From NCBI GenBank assembly GCA_900758315.1, contig CAAERF010000131.1, positions 1 to 5,816 on the forward strand: 5,816 nt of DNA. Reading direction: 5' to 3'. The DNA comes from an uncultured Oscillospiraceae bacterium (GTDB lineage Bacteria; Bacillota; Clostridia; Oscillospirales; Oscillospiraceae). A program made the position numbers and the translations under genes. Below the pieces are notes generated by a model. That model made no database searches and was not told the origin of the DNA. It saw nothing but the letters and a program-made list of their open reading frames with translations. Shown in pieces: positions 1 to 5,815 of this stretch. Position 1 is the first letter of the stretch. Every line of letters starts with the position of its first letter.

Positions 1-2
1 CC

Positions 3-1358
3 GGGCTTTTCCGTTCCAGGAATAAGCCCCAGAACCGTACTACAGGCAGTGCTTACAGCTTTTTCTTCGGGGGAAGCGCAGCTGGAAAGCGGGTAAATGA
101 ACGCTCCGCGATGCAGATGACGGCGGTGTATTCCTGCGTCCGTATTCTGGCGGAGGCTGTGGCAGGATTGCCACTCCACCTCTACCGCTATAAGGAGGAC
201 GGCGGCAAGGAGAAAGCCCTTGACCATCCGCTGTACCTTTTGCTCCATGATGAGCCGAACCCGGAGATGAGTTCCTTCGTGTTTAGGGAGACGCTCATGA
301 CGCACCTTCTCCTATGGGGGAATGCCTATGCGCAGATCATCCGGAATGGACGCGGTGAGGTGATGGCGCTCTATCCCCTGATGCCTGACCGGATGGCGGT
401 GGACAGGGATGATAAGGGGCAGCTTTATTACGAATACACTACCAGTGCAGATGATGCGCCGATTTCTAAAGGCAGCATTGTCCGGCTGAAGCCTTCGGAT
501 GTGCTACATATCCCAGGCCTTGGCTTTGACGGGCTGGTGGGCTACTCCCCCATTGCGATGGCAAAGAACGCCATCGGCCTTGCCATTGCCACAGAGGAAT
601 ACGGCTCCAAATTTTTTGCAAATGGCGCGCAGCCAAGCGGTGTGCTGGAGCATCCGGGAACCATCAAGGACCCGCAGAGGGTGCGGGATTCCTGGATGAG
701 TCAGTTCGGGGGCTCGGCAAACAGCAACAAGATCGCTGTGCTTGAGGAGGGGTTGAAATACACGCCCATCTCCATCTCGCCGGAGCAGGCGCAGTTCCTG
801 GAAACAAGGAAGTTCCAGATCAATGAGATCGCAAGGATCTTCCGGGTGCCGCCCCACATGGTCGGTGACTTGGAGAAATCCAGCTTCTCCAACATTGAGC
901 AGCAGTCCCTGGAGTTTGTGAAATACACCCTGGAACCCTGGCTGGTGCGCTGGGAGCAGTCCATCCAAAGAACCCTGTTTTCTGCGGATGAGAAAAAGCG
1001 GTATTTTGTCCGCTTCAACGTGGAAGGGCTCCTGCGGGGCGATTATGCAAGCCGCATGAACGGCTACGCTGTGGGCAGGCAGAACGGCTGGATGAGCGCC
1101 AACGATATCCGGGAGTTGGAAAACCTGGACCGCATCCCGGCAGAGGAAGGCGGCGATTTATACCTGATCAATGGAAATATGACAAAGCTGAAGGACGCAG
1201 GAATCTTTGCGGCGTCTGGGGCTGGAAAGGAGGAAGGAACCGATGAAGAAGTTCTGGAAGTGGAAGAACAGAACGGTGACGGACCAGGAGAATCAGACGA
1301 AAACAGTGGAGAGAACGCTGTTCTTAAACGGCACCATCGCCGAGGAGAGCTGGTTTGA
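3..1358 (+). CDS. Phage portal protein, HK97 family (5' end outside window)
   Basis: Forms the dodecameric ring at one vertex of the prohead through which DNA is packaged and to which the connector and tail attach. The frame is open from the left edge. The 36 codons before the first in-frame ATG (111) encode a plausible portal N-terminus (GLFRSRNKPQ at the edge, then a phenylalanine/glycine-rich stretch), and the codon at the edge is not a start, so the true start lies before the window. 451 residues are visible, close to full length for the family. Counting from base 3, recognisable blocks are AVYSCVRILAEAVAGLPLHL (about 41-60), GLVGYSPIAM (177-186) and FRVPPHMVGD (280-289), followed by the long helix near SFSNIEQQSLEFV. 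The last 40 or so residues are acidic, low in complexity and probably disordered; this part overlaps the protease gene. Family assignment is from remembered sequence pattern and gene order. Confidence 0.95.
   Translation, partial: GLFRSRNKPQNRTTGSAYSFFFGGSAAGKRVNERSAMQMTAVYSCVRILAEAVAGLPLHLYRYKEDGGKEKALDHPLYLLLHDEPNPEMSSFVFRETLMTHLLLWGNAYAQIIRNGRGEVMALYPLMPDRMAVDRDDKGQLYYEYTTSADDAPISKGSIVRLKPSDVLHIPGLGFDGLVGYSPIAMAKNAIGLAIATEEYGSKFFANGAQPSGVLEHPGTIKDPQRVRDSWMSQFGGSANSNKIAVLEEGLKYTPISISPEQAQFLETRKFQINEIARIFRVPPHMVGDLEKSSFSNIEQQSLEFVKYTLEPWLVRWEQSIQRTLFSADEKKRYFVRFNVEGLLRGDYASRMNGYAVGRQNGWMSANDIRELENLDRIPAEEGGDLYLINGNMTKLKDAGIFAASGAGKEEGTDEEVLEVEEQNGDGPGESDENSGENAVLKRHHRRGELV
1226..1233 (+). 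promoter_or_regulatory. Ribosome binding site deciding the protease start
   Basis: AAAGGAGG lies nine bases before the ATG at 1243 and inside the portal coding sequence. It favours ATG 1243 over the upstream in-frame TTG at 1207, which would add 12 residues and has no comparable site in front of it. Confidence 0.8.
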
Positions 1359-1983
1359 TGATGATATCACGCCGGCTCTTTTTAAAGAGGAACTGATGGC
1401 AGGATCCGGCAATATCACCGTCTGGATCAATTCACCCGGTGGGGACTGCGTGGCGGCAGCCCAGATCTATAACATGCTGATGGATTATCCCCATGACGTG
1501 ACGGTCAAGATTGACGGCATTGCGGCAAGCGCTGCTTCTGTCATTGCGATGGCAGGCACAAAGGTGCTGATCTCCCCGGTGGGGATGATGATGGTGCATA
1601 ACCCGGCTACGGTTGCATGGGGAGATTCCGCTGAGATGCAGAAGGCCATTGAGATGTTATCCAGTGTAAAAGACTCCATCATCAATGCCTATGAGATCAA
1701 GACGGGGTTGTCCCGTGCAAAGCTCTCCCATCTCATGGATGCGGAAACCTGGATGGATGCCCATAAGGCGGTGGAGCTTGGCTTTGCCGATGGGATCCTG
1801 GGAAGGACAGAACTGCCAGAGGACATGGATCCGCCAGCAGTCACCATGCTTTATTCCAAAGCCGCCGTGGTCAACTCCCTCATGGATAAGATCGCGGCGA
1901 AATGCAAAACGAAACCGAAAACCGAACTGAAAGGCCGCAGCGTAGACAGCATCTACGAGCGGCTTGATTTATTGAGATTTTAA
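1243..1983 (+). CDS. Prohead maturation protease, ClpP-type serine protease
   Basis: A 246-residue head maturation protease of the ClpP/crotonase fold (S14-like), expected to remove the N-terminal segment of the capsid protein during prohead maturation. Visible ClpP features are the oxyanion-side motif INSPGGD (residues 62-68), the nucleophile region GIAASAAS with Ser96 aligned to the ClpP catalytic serine, and the histidine motif MMVHNP with His119. An acidic residue near 166-168 in AETWMDA (Glu168 by my alignment) sits at the third triad position. The GFADGI block (180-185) corresponds to the end of the ClpP core. The C-terminal 50 or so residues are basic and family-variable. Its first 116 bases overlap the portal gene in another frame, and the stop codon is part of the capsid gene's ribosome binding region. 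All three triad positions are filled, so the enzyme looks active. Confidence 0.95.
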   Translation: MKKFWKWKNRTVTDQENQTKTVERTLFLNGTIAEESWFDDDITPALFKEELMAGSGNITVWINSPGGDCVAAAQIYNMLMDYPHDVTVKIDGIAASAASVIAMAGTKVLISPVGMMMVHNPATVAWGDSAEMQKAIEMLSSVKDSIINAYEIKTGLSRAKLSHLMDAETWMDAHKAVELGFADGILGRTELPEDMDPPAVTMLYSKAAVVNSLMDKIAAKCKTKPKTELKGRSVDSIYERLDLLRF

Positions 1984-1988
1984 GGAGG
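1982..1988 (+). promoter_or_regulatory. Ribosome binding site for the major capsid gene
   Basis: AAGGAGG overlaps the protease stop codon (TAA 1981-1983). It is eight bases from ATG 1997 but only two from ATG 1991, so 1997 is the preferred capsid start. Being placed on the stop codon, it also suggests translational coupling between protease and capsid. Confidence 0.75.
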
Positions 1989-1996
1989 ACATGGCT

Positions 1997-3199
1997 ATGA
2001 CGATTTTAGAACTGAGAGAAAAAAGGGCAAAGGCGTGGGAAGCGGCGAAGGCATTCCTGGATTCCCACAGGACCGATAAGGGTGTGCTGTCCGCTGAGGA
2101 TGACGCCGCCTATTCCCGTATGGAGCAGGAAATCACCGACCTTGGGAAGGAAATCTCCCGTATGGAGCGCCTTGAAGCGCTGGACGCACAGATGAAGAAG
2201 CCTGTGAACCAGCCCCTGACCGGGAAGCCTATGAGCGGCAGGACCATTGAGAGGATCGGCCGTGCTTCCGATGAGTACCGTACCAGCTTCTGGGATATGA
2301 TGCGCTCCAAAGCTCCCCTCCCCTCGGTAGTCAATGCCCTGCAGGAAGGGACGGATTCCGAGGGCGGGTATCTGGTGCCGGATGAATATGAGCGCACCCT
2401 GGTGGAAGCCCTGGAAGAGGAAAACATGTTCCGTCAGCTGGCAAAGGTGATCCGTACTTCCAGCGGTGACCGGAAGATCCCGGTGGTGGCAACAAAAGGA
2501 ACGGCGTCCTGGATCGATGAGGAAGGGGCTTATACGGAAAGCGATGATTCCTTCGGCCAGGTATCCATCGGGGCTTACAAAGTAGGCACCATGATCAAGG
2601 TGTCCGAGGAGCTTCTCAATGACAGCGTCTTCGACCTGGAATCCTACATTGCGAAGGAGTTTGCAAGAAGGATCGGGGCGAAGGAGGAAGAGGCGTTCTT
2701 TACCGGGGACGGTTCCGGGAAGCCCCTGGGCATCCTTGCGGCCACCGGCGGCGCGGAGACCGGGGTGACGGCGGCTTCCTCTACTGCCGTAACGGCGGAT
2801 GAGCTGATGGACCTGTTCTACTCCCTGAAATCCCCTTACCGCAAGAAAGCGGTATGGGTGCTGAACGATTCCACCATCAAGGCGGTGCGCAAGCTGAAGG
2901 ATTCCACCGGGCAGTACCTGTGGCAGCCATCCCTTGTGGCCGGTACGCCGGATACCCTGCTTGGCAGGCCGATGAAGACGTCCGCCTATATGCCGGTGAT
3001 CGCGGCAGGGGCTAAGACCATTGCCTTCGGTGATTTCAGCTACTACTGGATCGCGGACCGCCAGGGACGTTCCTTCAAGCGGCTGAACGAACTGTACGCC
3101 GCCAACGGGCAGGTGGGCTTCCTTGGCTTCCAGAGGGTGGACGGGAAGCTTGTGCTCTCCGAGGCGGTGAAGGTGCTGGCGCAGAAGGCCAGTGCCTAA
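1997..3199 (+). CDS. Major capsid protein, HK97 fold
   Basis: The main shell protein, present in several hundred copies per head. From ATG 1997 it is 400 residues, typical for HK97-family capsid proteins that carry a fused N-terminal delta (scaffold) domain. Residues 1 to about 70 are charged, heptad-like and probably helical or coiled-coil (ELREKRAKAWEAAKAFL, then MEQEITDLGKEISRMERL), as expected for the delta domain removed by the adjacent protease. A linker follows, and the mature part begins around residues 115-130 near EGTDSEGGYLVPDEY, a hallmark start of the capsid fold. Other typical blocks are SWIDEEGAY (171-179), ISE-type KVSEELL (201-207), EEEAFFTGDGSGKPLGIL (230-247) and the C-terminal GFLGFQRVDGKLVL (375-388). 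ATG 1991 would add two residues. A hairpin follows the gene. Confidence 0.96.
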   Translation: MTILELREKRAKAWEAAKAFLDSHRTDKGVLSAEDDAAYSRMEQEITDLGKEISRMERLEALDAQMKKPVNQPLTGKPMSGRTIERIGRASDEYRTSFWDMMRSKAPLPSVVNALQEGTDSEGGYLVPDEYERTLVEALEEENMFRQLAKVIRTSSGDRKIPVVATKGTASWIDEEGAYTESDDSFGQVSIGAYKVGTMIKVSEELLNDSVFDLESYIAKEFARRIGAKEEEAFFTGDGSGKPLGILAATGGAETGVTAASSTAVTADELMDLFYSLKSPYRKKAVWVLNDSTIKAVRKLKDSTGQYLWQPSLVAGTPDTLLGRPMKTSAYMPVIAAGAKTIAFGDFSYYWIADRQGRSFKRLNELYAANGQVGFLGFQRVDGKLVLSEAVKVLAQKASA

Positions 3200-3223
3200 G
3201 TGACCCTCTGAGTATAAATGACG

Positions 3224-3251
3224 GCGGCATCTCTGGTTATTGGGATGCCGC
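3224..3251 (+). repeat. Inverted repeat (hairpin) in the gap after the capsid gene
   Basis: GCGGCATC at 3224-3231 and GATGCCGC at 3244-3251 are perfect 8-base reverse complements. A G-U and a C-G pair can extend the stem inward to 10 pairs, leaving an 8-base loop (TGGTTATT). It sits in the only sizeable non-coding gap of the window (3200-3274), 25 bases after the capsid stop codon. The 3' side is followed by TTCCTGGG, not a run of T, so this is not a convincing intrinsic terminator. It could instead protect the 3' end of a processed capsid message, partly attenuate transcription, or be a decayed terminator. The stem itself is read directly from the sequence; its role is inference. Confidence 0.6.
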
Positions 3252-3256
3252 TTCCT

Positions 3257-3265
3257 GGGAAGGAG
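3257..3265 (+). promoter_or_regulatory. Ribosome binding site for the head-tail connector
   Basis: GGGAAGGAG is nine bases before ATG 3275 and only three before ATG 3269. The spacing favours 3275, which also gives the familiar N-terminus MVTLEEMKNYLRVDY. It lies just outside the hairpin, so it should remain accessible when the stem forms. Confidence 0.7.
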
Positions 3266-3274
3266 ATCATGCAG

Positions 3275-3547
3275 ATGGTGACGCTGGAAGAAATGAAGAA
3301 TTATCTCCGGGTAGATTATGGGGATGACGATGCCCTGATTGAAGGGATGATCAGTGCTGCTGTAAAGCAGTGCATGGATATCCTCCGCACGGACAGTGAG
3401 GATGACCTTGCCGCAGCGCCGAACGGGAAGATTGCCGTGATGTTCACGGCGGCATATCTTTACGAACACCGGGAGGAAGCCGACCACCATGCTTTAAACC
3501 TGACGCTTAGGGCACTGCTTTTCGGGAGCCGGAAGGAGGGATTCTGA
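3275..3547 (+). CDS. Head-tail connector protein, HK97 gp6-like
   Basis: A 90-residue protein of the phage gp6-like connector group, expected to form a ring under the portal and begin the neck. The N-terminus VTLEEMKNYLRVDY followed by the acidic GDDDALIEGMISAAV (about 16-30) is the typical pattern: short helix, LRVD motif, acidic turn, then a long helix. The rest is helical (IAVMFTAAYLYEHREEA, 53-69), as expected for this all-alpha family. The frame is open back to ATG 3218, but that stretch runs through the hairpin and lacks a ribosome binding site, so 3275 is preferred. Its TGA overlaps the next gene's ATG by one base, pointing to coupled translation. Family assignment is firm from pattern plus position directly after the capsid gene. 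Confidence 0.88.
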   Translation: MVTLEEMKNYLRVDYGDDDALIEGMISAAVKQCMDILRTDSEDDLAAAPNGKIAVMFTAAYLYEHREEADHHALNLTLRALLFGSRKEGF

Positions 3548-3879
3548 TGGATATCGCTCTTTTGAATCAGAAGATCACCATACAGAAAAACACAGTTGTG
3601 GTGGATGACATTGGGAACCATATCAGCAAATGGGATGATTTCTATTCCTGTTATGCCACTATCAGCGGGGAATCTCCAAATGAGAGCACCTCAGCCGGTA
3701 TGGTGGTGGATAACACCAAGGCCGACTTTACTGTCCGGTGGTGCAAAGCTGTGTTGGAGGTTACTCCTGACGAATACCGAGTCGTGTATAAGGGTGGGAT
3801 ATACAACATCCTTGGCATTGACCACCAAAATTTCAAGAAGAAATCGGTAAAGCTCAAATGCCAGAAAGTGAGGCGGTAA
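3547..3879 (+). CDS. Head-tail adaptor / head-closure protein (SPP1 gp16-like family)
   Basis: A 110-residue protein resembling the phage head-tail joining family (Phage_H_T_join; SPP1 gp16 and HK97-type stoppers), which closes the connector after packaging and offers the surface for tail docking. Visible features are the opening LNQKITIQKNTVVVDDIGN, then KWDDFYSCYATI (28-39), a central beta-rich stretch with ADFTVRWC (59-66), and the ending YRVVYKGGIYNILGIDH (77-93), followed by a basic tail. The pattern of a small beta-barrel ending in an ILGIDH-type strand is characteristic. It starts at ATG 3547, seven bases after AAGGAGG (3533-3539), overlapping the preceding stop by one base. An alternate-frame ATG of the next gene lies inside its last codons. 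Confidence 0.88.
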   Translation: MDIALLNQKITIQKNTVVVDDIGNHISKWDDFYSCYATISGESPNESTSAGMVVDNTKADFTVRWCKAVLEVTPDEYRVVYKGGIYNILGIDHQNFKKKSVKLKCQKVRR

Positions 3880-3881
3880 GC

Positions 3882-4262
3882 ATGGAGAAGAATGTTTCAG
3901 TCAATGCCCTTGCGGATGCCATCATGGATACCCTTGGGGAATATGCGGATCTCGCCGCTGAAGATGTGAAGCAGGCAGTCAAAAATGCCGGGGATGCAGT
4001 AAGGGATGATATCCGCTCCCATGCGCCGAAGGACACCGGGGATTATGCCAAAAGCTGGGCGGTAAAGAAGATGAAGGAAACATCAGACAGCCTGACGGTG
4101 GTGGTACATTCCAGGAACCGCTACCAGCTGGCGCACCTCCTGGAGTTCGGACATGCCAAGCGCAGCGGTGGGCGGGTGGCGGCACAACCGCACATCGCCT
4201 CCGCAGAGCAGAAAGGTATCGAAAAGTTGGAGGAAGAAATTCGAAAAGCACTGGAGGGATGA
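3882..4262 (+). CDS. HK97 gp10-like head-tail / tail-completion protein
   Basis: A 126-residue member of the HK97 gp10-like family (also annotated as minor capsid or tail-component protein), acting at the neck or tail-joining stage. Visible signatures are the N-terminal helix VNALADAIMDTLGEYADL (7-24), the motif HAPKDTGDYAKSWAVKK (48-63) in which APKDTG..A.SW is the family hallmark, and the C-terminal block YQLAHLLEFGHAKRSGGRVA (81-100) with QPHI (102-105), also typical. I chose ATG 3882 because a weak AGTGAGG-like site lies eight bases upstream. ATG 3858 would add eight residues (MPESEAVS) and overlap the previous gene by 22 bases without a good binding site. The exact role within the neck is not settled for the family. 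Confidence 0.88.
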   Translation: MEKNVSVNALADAIMDTLGEYADLAAEDVKQAVKNAGDAVRDDIRSHAPKDTGDYAKSWAVKKMKETSDSLTVVVHSRNRYQLAHLLEFGHAKRSGGRVAAQPHIASAEQKGIEKLEEEIRKALEG

Positions 4263-4263
4263 G

Positions 4264-4584
4264 ATGGAAAAATTATTATCCATTTTGGACAGCATAGGCA
4301 TCCCCTATGCCTATGACCACTTTGCGGAAGGGGAATCCCCGGAGCCGCCGTTCCTCTGCTATCTGCTTCCTGGAAGTGATAACTTTTCCGCAGACGGGAA
4401 AGTGTACCATAAAATCAGCGAGGTGCGTCTGGAGCTATATACGGACTATAAAGACCTTGCTTCGGAGCAGAAGGTGGAGGATACGCTTGATGCGGCGGGG
4501 CTTTTTTATAACAAGACGGAAACCTGGATCGACAGCGAAAAGTTGTACGAGGTCCTGTACTCTTTTGATATGGAGGGAATGTAA
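4264..4584 (+). CDS. Probable tail completion / tail terminator protein
   Basis: A 106-residue protein without a motif I can name firmly. It lies between the gp10-like gene and the major tail protein, where related phages place the tail terminator or completion protein that caps the tube and joins it to the head. The sequence shows an N-terminal helix (MEKLLSILDSIGIPYAYDHF), a short beta pair (PPFLCYLLPGSDNFSADGKV, 28-47), a strand RLELYTD (55-61), a helix containing KVEDTLDAAGL (70-80) and a final strand pair ending LYEVLYSFDMEGM. This alternating pattern matches small alpha/beta terminator-like proteins. The start at 4264 follows GGAGGG (4253-4258) at five bases and the preceding stop by one base. 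An in-frame upstream extension to 4153 is only a shadow of the gp10-like gene. The coding frame is certain; the function is inferred from position. Confidence 0.75.
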   Translation: MEKLLSILDSIGIPYAYDHFAEGESPEPPFLCYLLPGSDNFSADGKVYHKISEVRLELYTDYKDLASEQKVEDTLDAAGLFYNKTETWIDSEKLYEVLYSFDMEGM

Positions 4585-5265
4585 ATGCCAAATAAGAAGA
4601 ATAAAGTAAAATTTAACATCTGCAACGTGCATTACGCATTGATTACGGTGGATGAAGACGGGGAGGTCACATTCGGGACGCCGGTGGCTATGCCGGGCGC
4701 AGTGTCCCTTTCCCTGGAGCCCAACGGCGAGCCGTCCAATTTTTACGCGGATGGGTATGCCTATTATACCATTTCCAACAATATGGGCTATGAGGGGGAT
4801 CTGGAACTTGCCATGGTGCCGGAGAGCTTCCGGACGGATGTGCTGAAGGAGTCTTTGGATACCAACCAGGTGCTGGTGGAGAATGCCAACGTGGAGACCG
4901 CAAACTTTGCGCTGCTCTTCGAGTTTGACGGGGATATAAAGAAGATCCGCCATGTGCTGTATAACTGTTCCGCCGCAAGGCCGAATATCGAATCCACTAC
5001 CAATGAGGAGGAGATCGAGGTACAGACGGAGACGCTTGCCATCACAGCCGCACCATTGGCAAACGGCTATGTAAAGGCAAGGACGGGCGATTCTACCACG
5101 GATACAGTTTACACCGGTTGGTATTCTTCCGTATATATGCCGGAGACCGCCGAACCTGTTGATCCGGAAACACAGCAGGCGGCACCGGCAAAGGCGGCGC
5201 TGTCAGTTCCTACCGGGACAGCAGGGAAGACGGAAGCCGTTTTTAGCTCTAAAACAAAGGCATAG
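4585..5265 (+). CDS. Major tail protein, phi13 family
   Basis: A 226-residue tail tube subunit of the phi13-type major tail protein family found in siphoviruses of Firmicutes. The protein stacks in rings around the tape measure to form the tube. Recognisable parts are an opening VKFNICNVHYALIT (8-21), PGAVSLSLEPNGEPSNFYAD (37-56), a hallmark of the family, then YAYYTISNNMGYEGDLELAM (58-77), and FALLFEFDGDIKKIRHVLYN (108-127) ahead of a CSAARPNIES segment (128-137). The fold is expected to be a beta-sandwich tube protein. From about residue 186 the chain turns into an Ala/Pro/Thr/Glu-rich tail of some 40 residues, ending in basic SSKTKA. It begins immediately after the previous stop, with GGAGGG (4572-4577) seven bases upstream, and its own TAG lies within the next gene's ribosome binding site. 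Confidence 0.94.
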   Translation: MPNKKNKVKFNICNVHYALITVDEDGEVTFGTPVAMPGAVSLSLEPNGEPSNFYADGYAYYTISNNMGYEGDLELAMVPESFRTDVLKESLDTNQVLVENANVETANFALLFEFDGDIKKIRHVLYNCSAARPNIESTTNEEEIEVQTETLAITAAPLANGYVKARTGDSTTDTVYTGWYSSVYMPETAEPVDPETQQAAPAKAALSVPTGTAGKTEAVFSSKTKA

Positions 5266-5276
5266 GAGGGAAAACC

Positions 5277-5654
5277 ATGAGCATGAAGCAAACGATCACG
5301 ATCGACGGACAGGAGGTCGCTTTCAAGGCCTCCGCAGCTATTCCAAGGATTTACCGGATGAAATTCCACAGGGATATCTTCAAAGACCTGCGGGACCTGG
5401 AAAAGAGCATCGACAAGAATGACCCTGAGAATTCCAGCCTCGACCTGTTTTCCCTGGAGATGTTTGAGAATATCGCCTATGTGATGGCGAAGCACGCAGA
5501 CCCTTCCATCCCGGATACGCCGGAAGAATGGCTGGACGGATTTAACACCTTCTCCATCTACCAGGTGCTGCCGCAGATCATCGAGCTTTGGGGGCTGAAC
5601 ACAAGGACAGAGGTACAGGCTAAAAAAAACTTCGCGCAACTGACCGGGAAATGA
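5277..5654 (+). CDS. Tail assembly chaperone, lambda gpG-like (short form)
   Basis: A 125-residue protein corresponding to the short tail assembly chaperone. In lambda and relatives the G/GT proteins bind the tape measure and help recruit tail tube subunits, then leave the finished tail. The sequence starts with a small beta hairpin (QTITIDGQEVAFKAS, 5-19) and continues as helices: IPRIYRMKFHRDIFKDLRDL (22-41), FSLEMFENIAYVMAKHADP (58-76) and TPEEWLDGFNTFSIYQVLPQ (81-100), a common pattern in Firmicutes phages (TAC family). The start at 5277 is six bases after AGGAGGG (5264-5270); ATG 5283 is a weaker alternative. The gene ends seven codons after the slippery heptamer, leaving room for -1 frameshifting. 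Its position just after the major tail protein supports the assignment. Confidence 0.92.
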   Translation: MSMKQTITIDGQEVAFKASAAIPRIYRMKFHRDIFKDLRDLEKSIDKNDPENSSLDLFSLEMFENIAYVMAKHADPSIPDTPEEWLDGFNTFSIYQVLPQIIELWGLNTRTEVQAKKNFAQLTGK

Positions 5655-5815
5655 CGACTCCGTTGTTTTTGCTGCGGTGTGTGCAGCTGGGGCTTTCCAT
5701 CTGTGACCTTGATTTATTGAGCATCGGGCTGATCAACGACATGTACGTGGAGAGCCGGAACGATGAGCATAAATATGCGGTGGTGGCCACACAAAAAGAT
5801 TTTGATTTATTTTAA
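5277..5815 (+). CDS. Tail assembly chaperone gpGT-like, -1 frameshift product
   Basis: The long form made when ribosomes slip back one base at 5624-5630, so base 5630 is read twice (5277-5630 joined to 5630-5815). Predicted length is 179 residues: 118 shared with the short form and 61 new ones, beginning LRATDREMTTPLFLLRCVQL. The extension ends in LLSIGLINDMYVESRNDE (23-40 counted from the M at 5651) and ATQKDFDLF at the C-terminus. The pattern L(S/T)IG.(I/V).DM...ND......ATQ.DFD.F is the one I know from gpT-like extensions of Firmicutes phage chaperones. It has no good ribosome binding site of its own, and ATG 5651 overlaps the short form's TGA. The -1 frame is open from the slip site through 5812. 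In lambda the T domain contacts the major tail protein while G contacts the tape measure; the same split is inferred here. Confidence 0.88.
5624..5630 (+). promoter_or_regulatory. Programmed -1 ribosomal frameshift slippery site A AAA AAC
   Basis: The heptamer AAAAAAC occupies 5624-5630 and is divided A|AAA|AAC by the chaperone reading frame, exactly the X XXY YYZ arrangement needed for tandem -1 slippage by the lysine and asparagine tRNAs. It is part of a run of eight A residues (5622-5629). After slipping, the -1 frame starts at 5630 and reads without a stop to TAA 5813-5815. An AGAGG (5609-5613) ten bases upstream is a possible Shine-Dalgarno-like stimulator. Confidence 0.88.

Noticed and set aside
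504..968. Antisense open frame opposite the portal gene
   Set aside because: It has no ribosome binding site or domain pattern that I can see, and the opposite strand encodes well-recognised portal motifs throughout.
3213..3218. TATAAA resembling a -10 promoter element in the gap after the capsid gene
   Set aside because: No -35-like sequence lies at suitable spacing upstream, and a late structural operon would not be expected to restart here. A single AT-rich hexamer is not enough.
3224..3260. Intrinsic terminator after the capsid gene
   Set aside because: The stem is present, but the following bases are TTCCTGGG, with no T-run, and essential downstream genes lack any other visible promoter.
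3218..3274. Longer N-terminus for the head-tail connector starting at ATG 3218
   Set aside because: There is no ribosome binding site before 3218, the added residues are encoded by the hairpin, and ATG 3275 has both good spacing and the familiar family N-terminus.
2006..3490. A very long open frame (494 codons) on the - strand opposite the capsid gene
   Set aside because: The predicted protein is rich in His, Arg, Gly and Leu with no recognisable domain. It mirrors the codon bias of the capsid gene, crosses the intergenic gap and connector, and has a convincing HK97 capsid protein opposite it. It is a codon-bias shadow.
5622..5629. Run of eight A as a sequencing error breaking one chaperone gene into two
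   Set aside because: The heptamer phase is exactly right for programmed -1 slippage, the split position matches the known G/GT organisation, and both the short and long products make sense.
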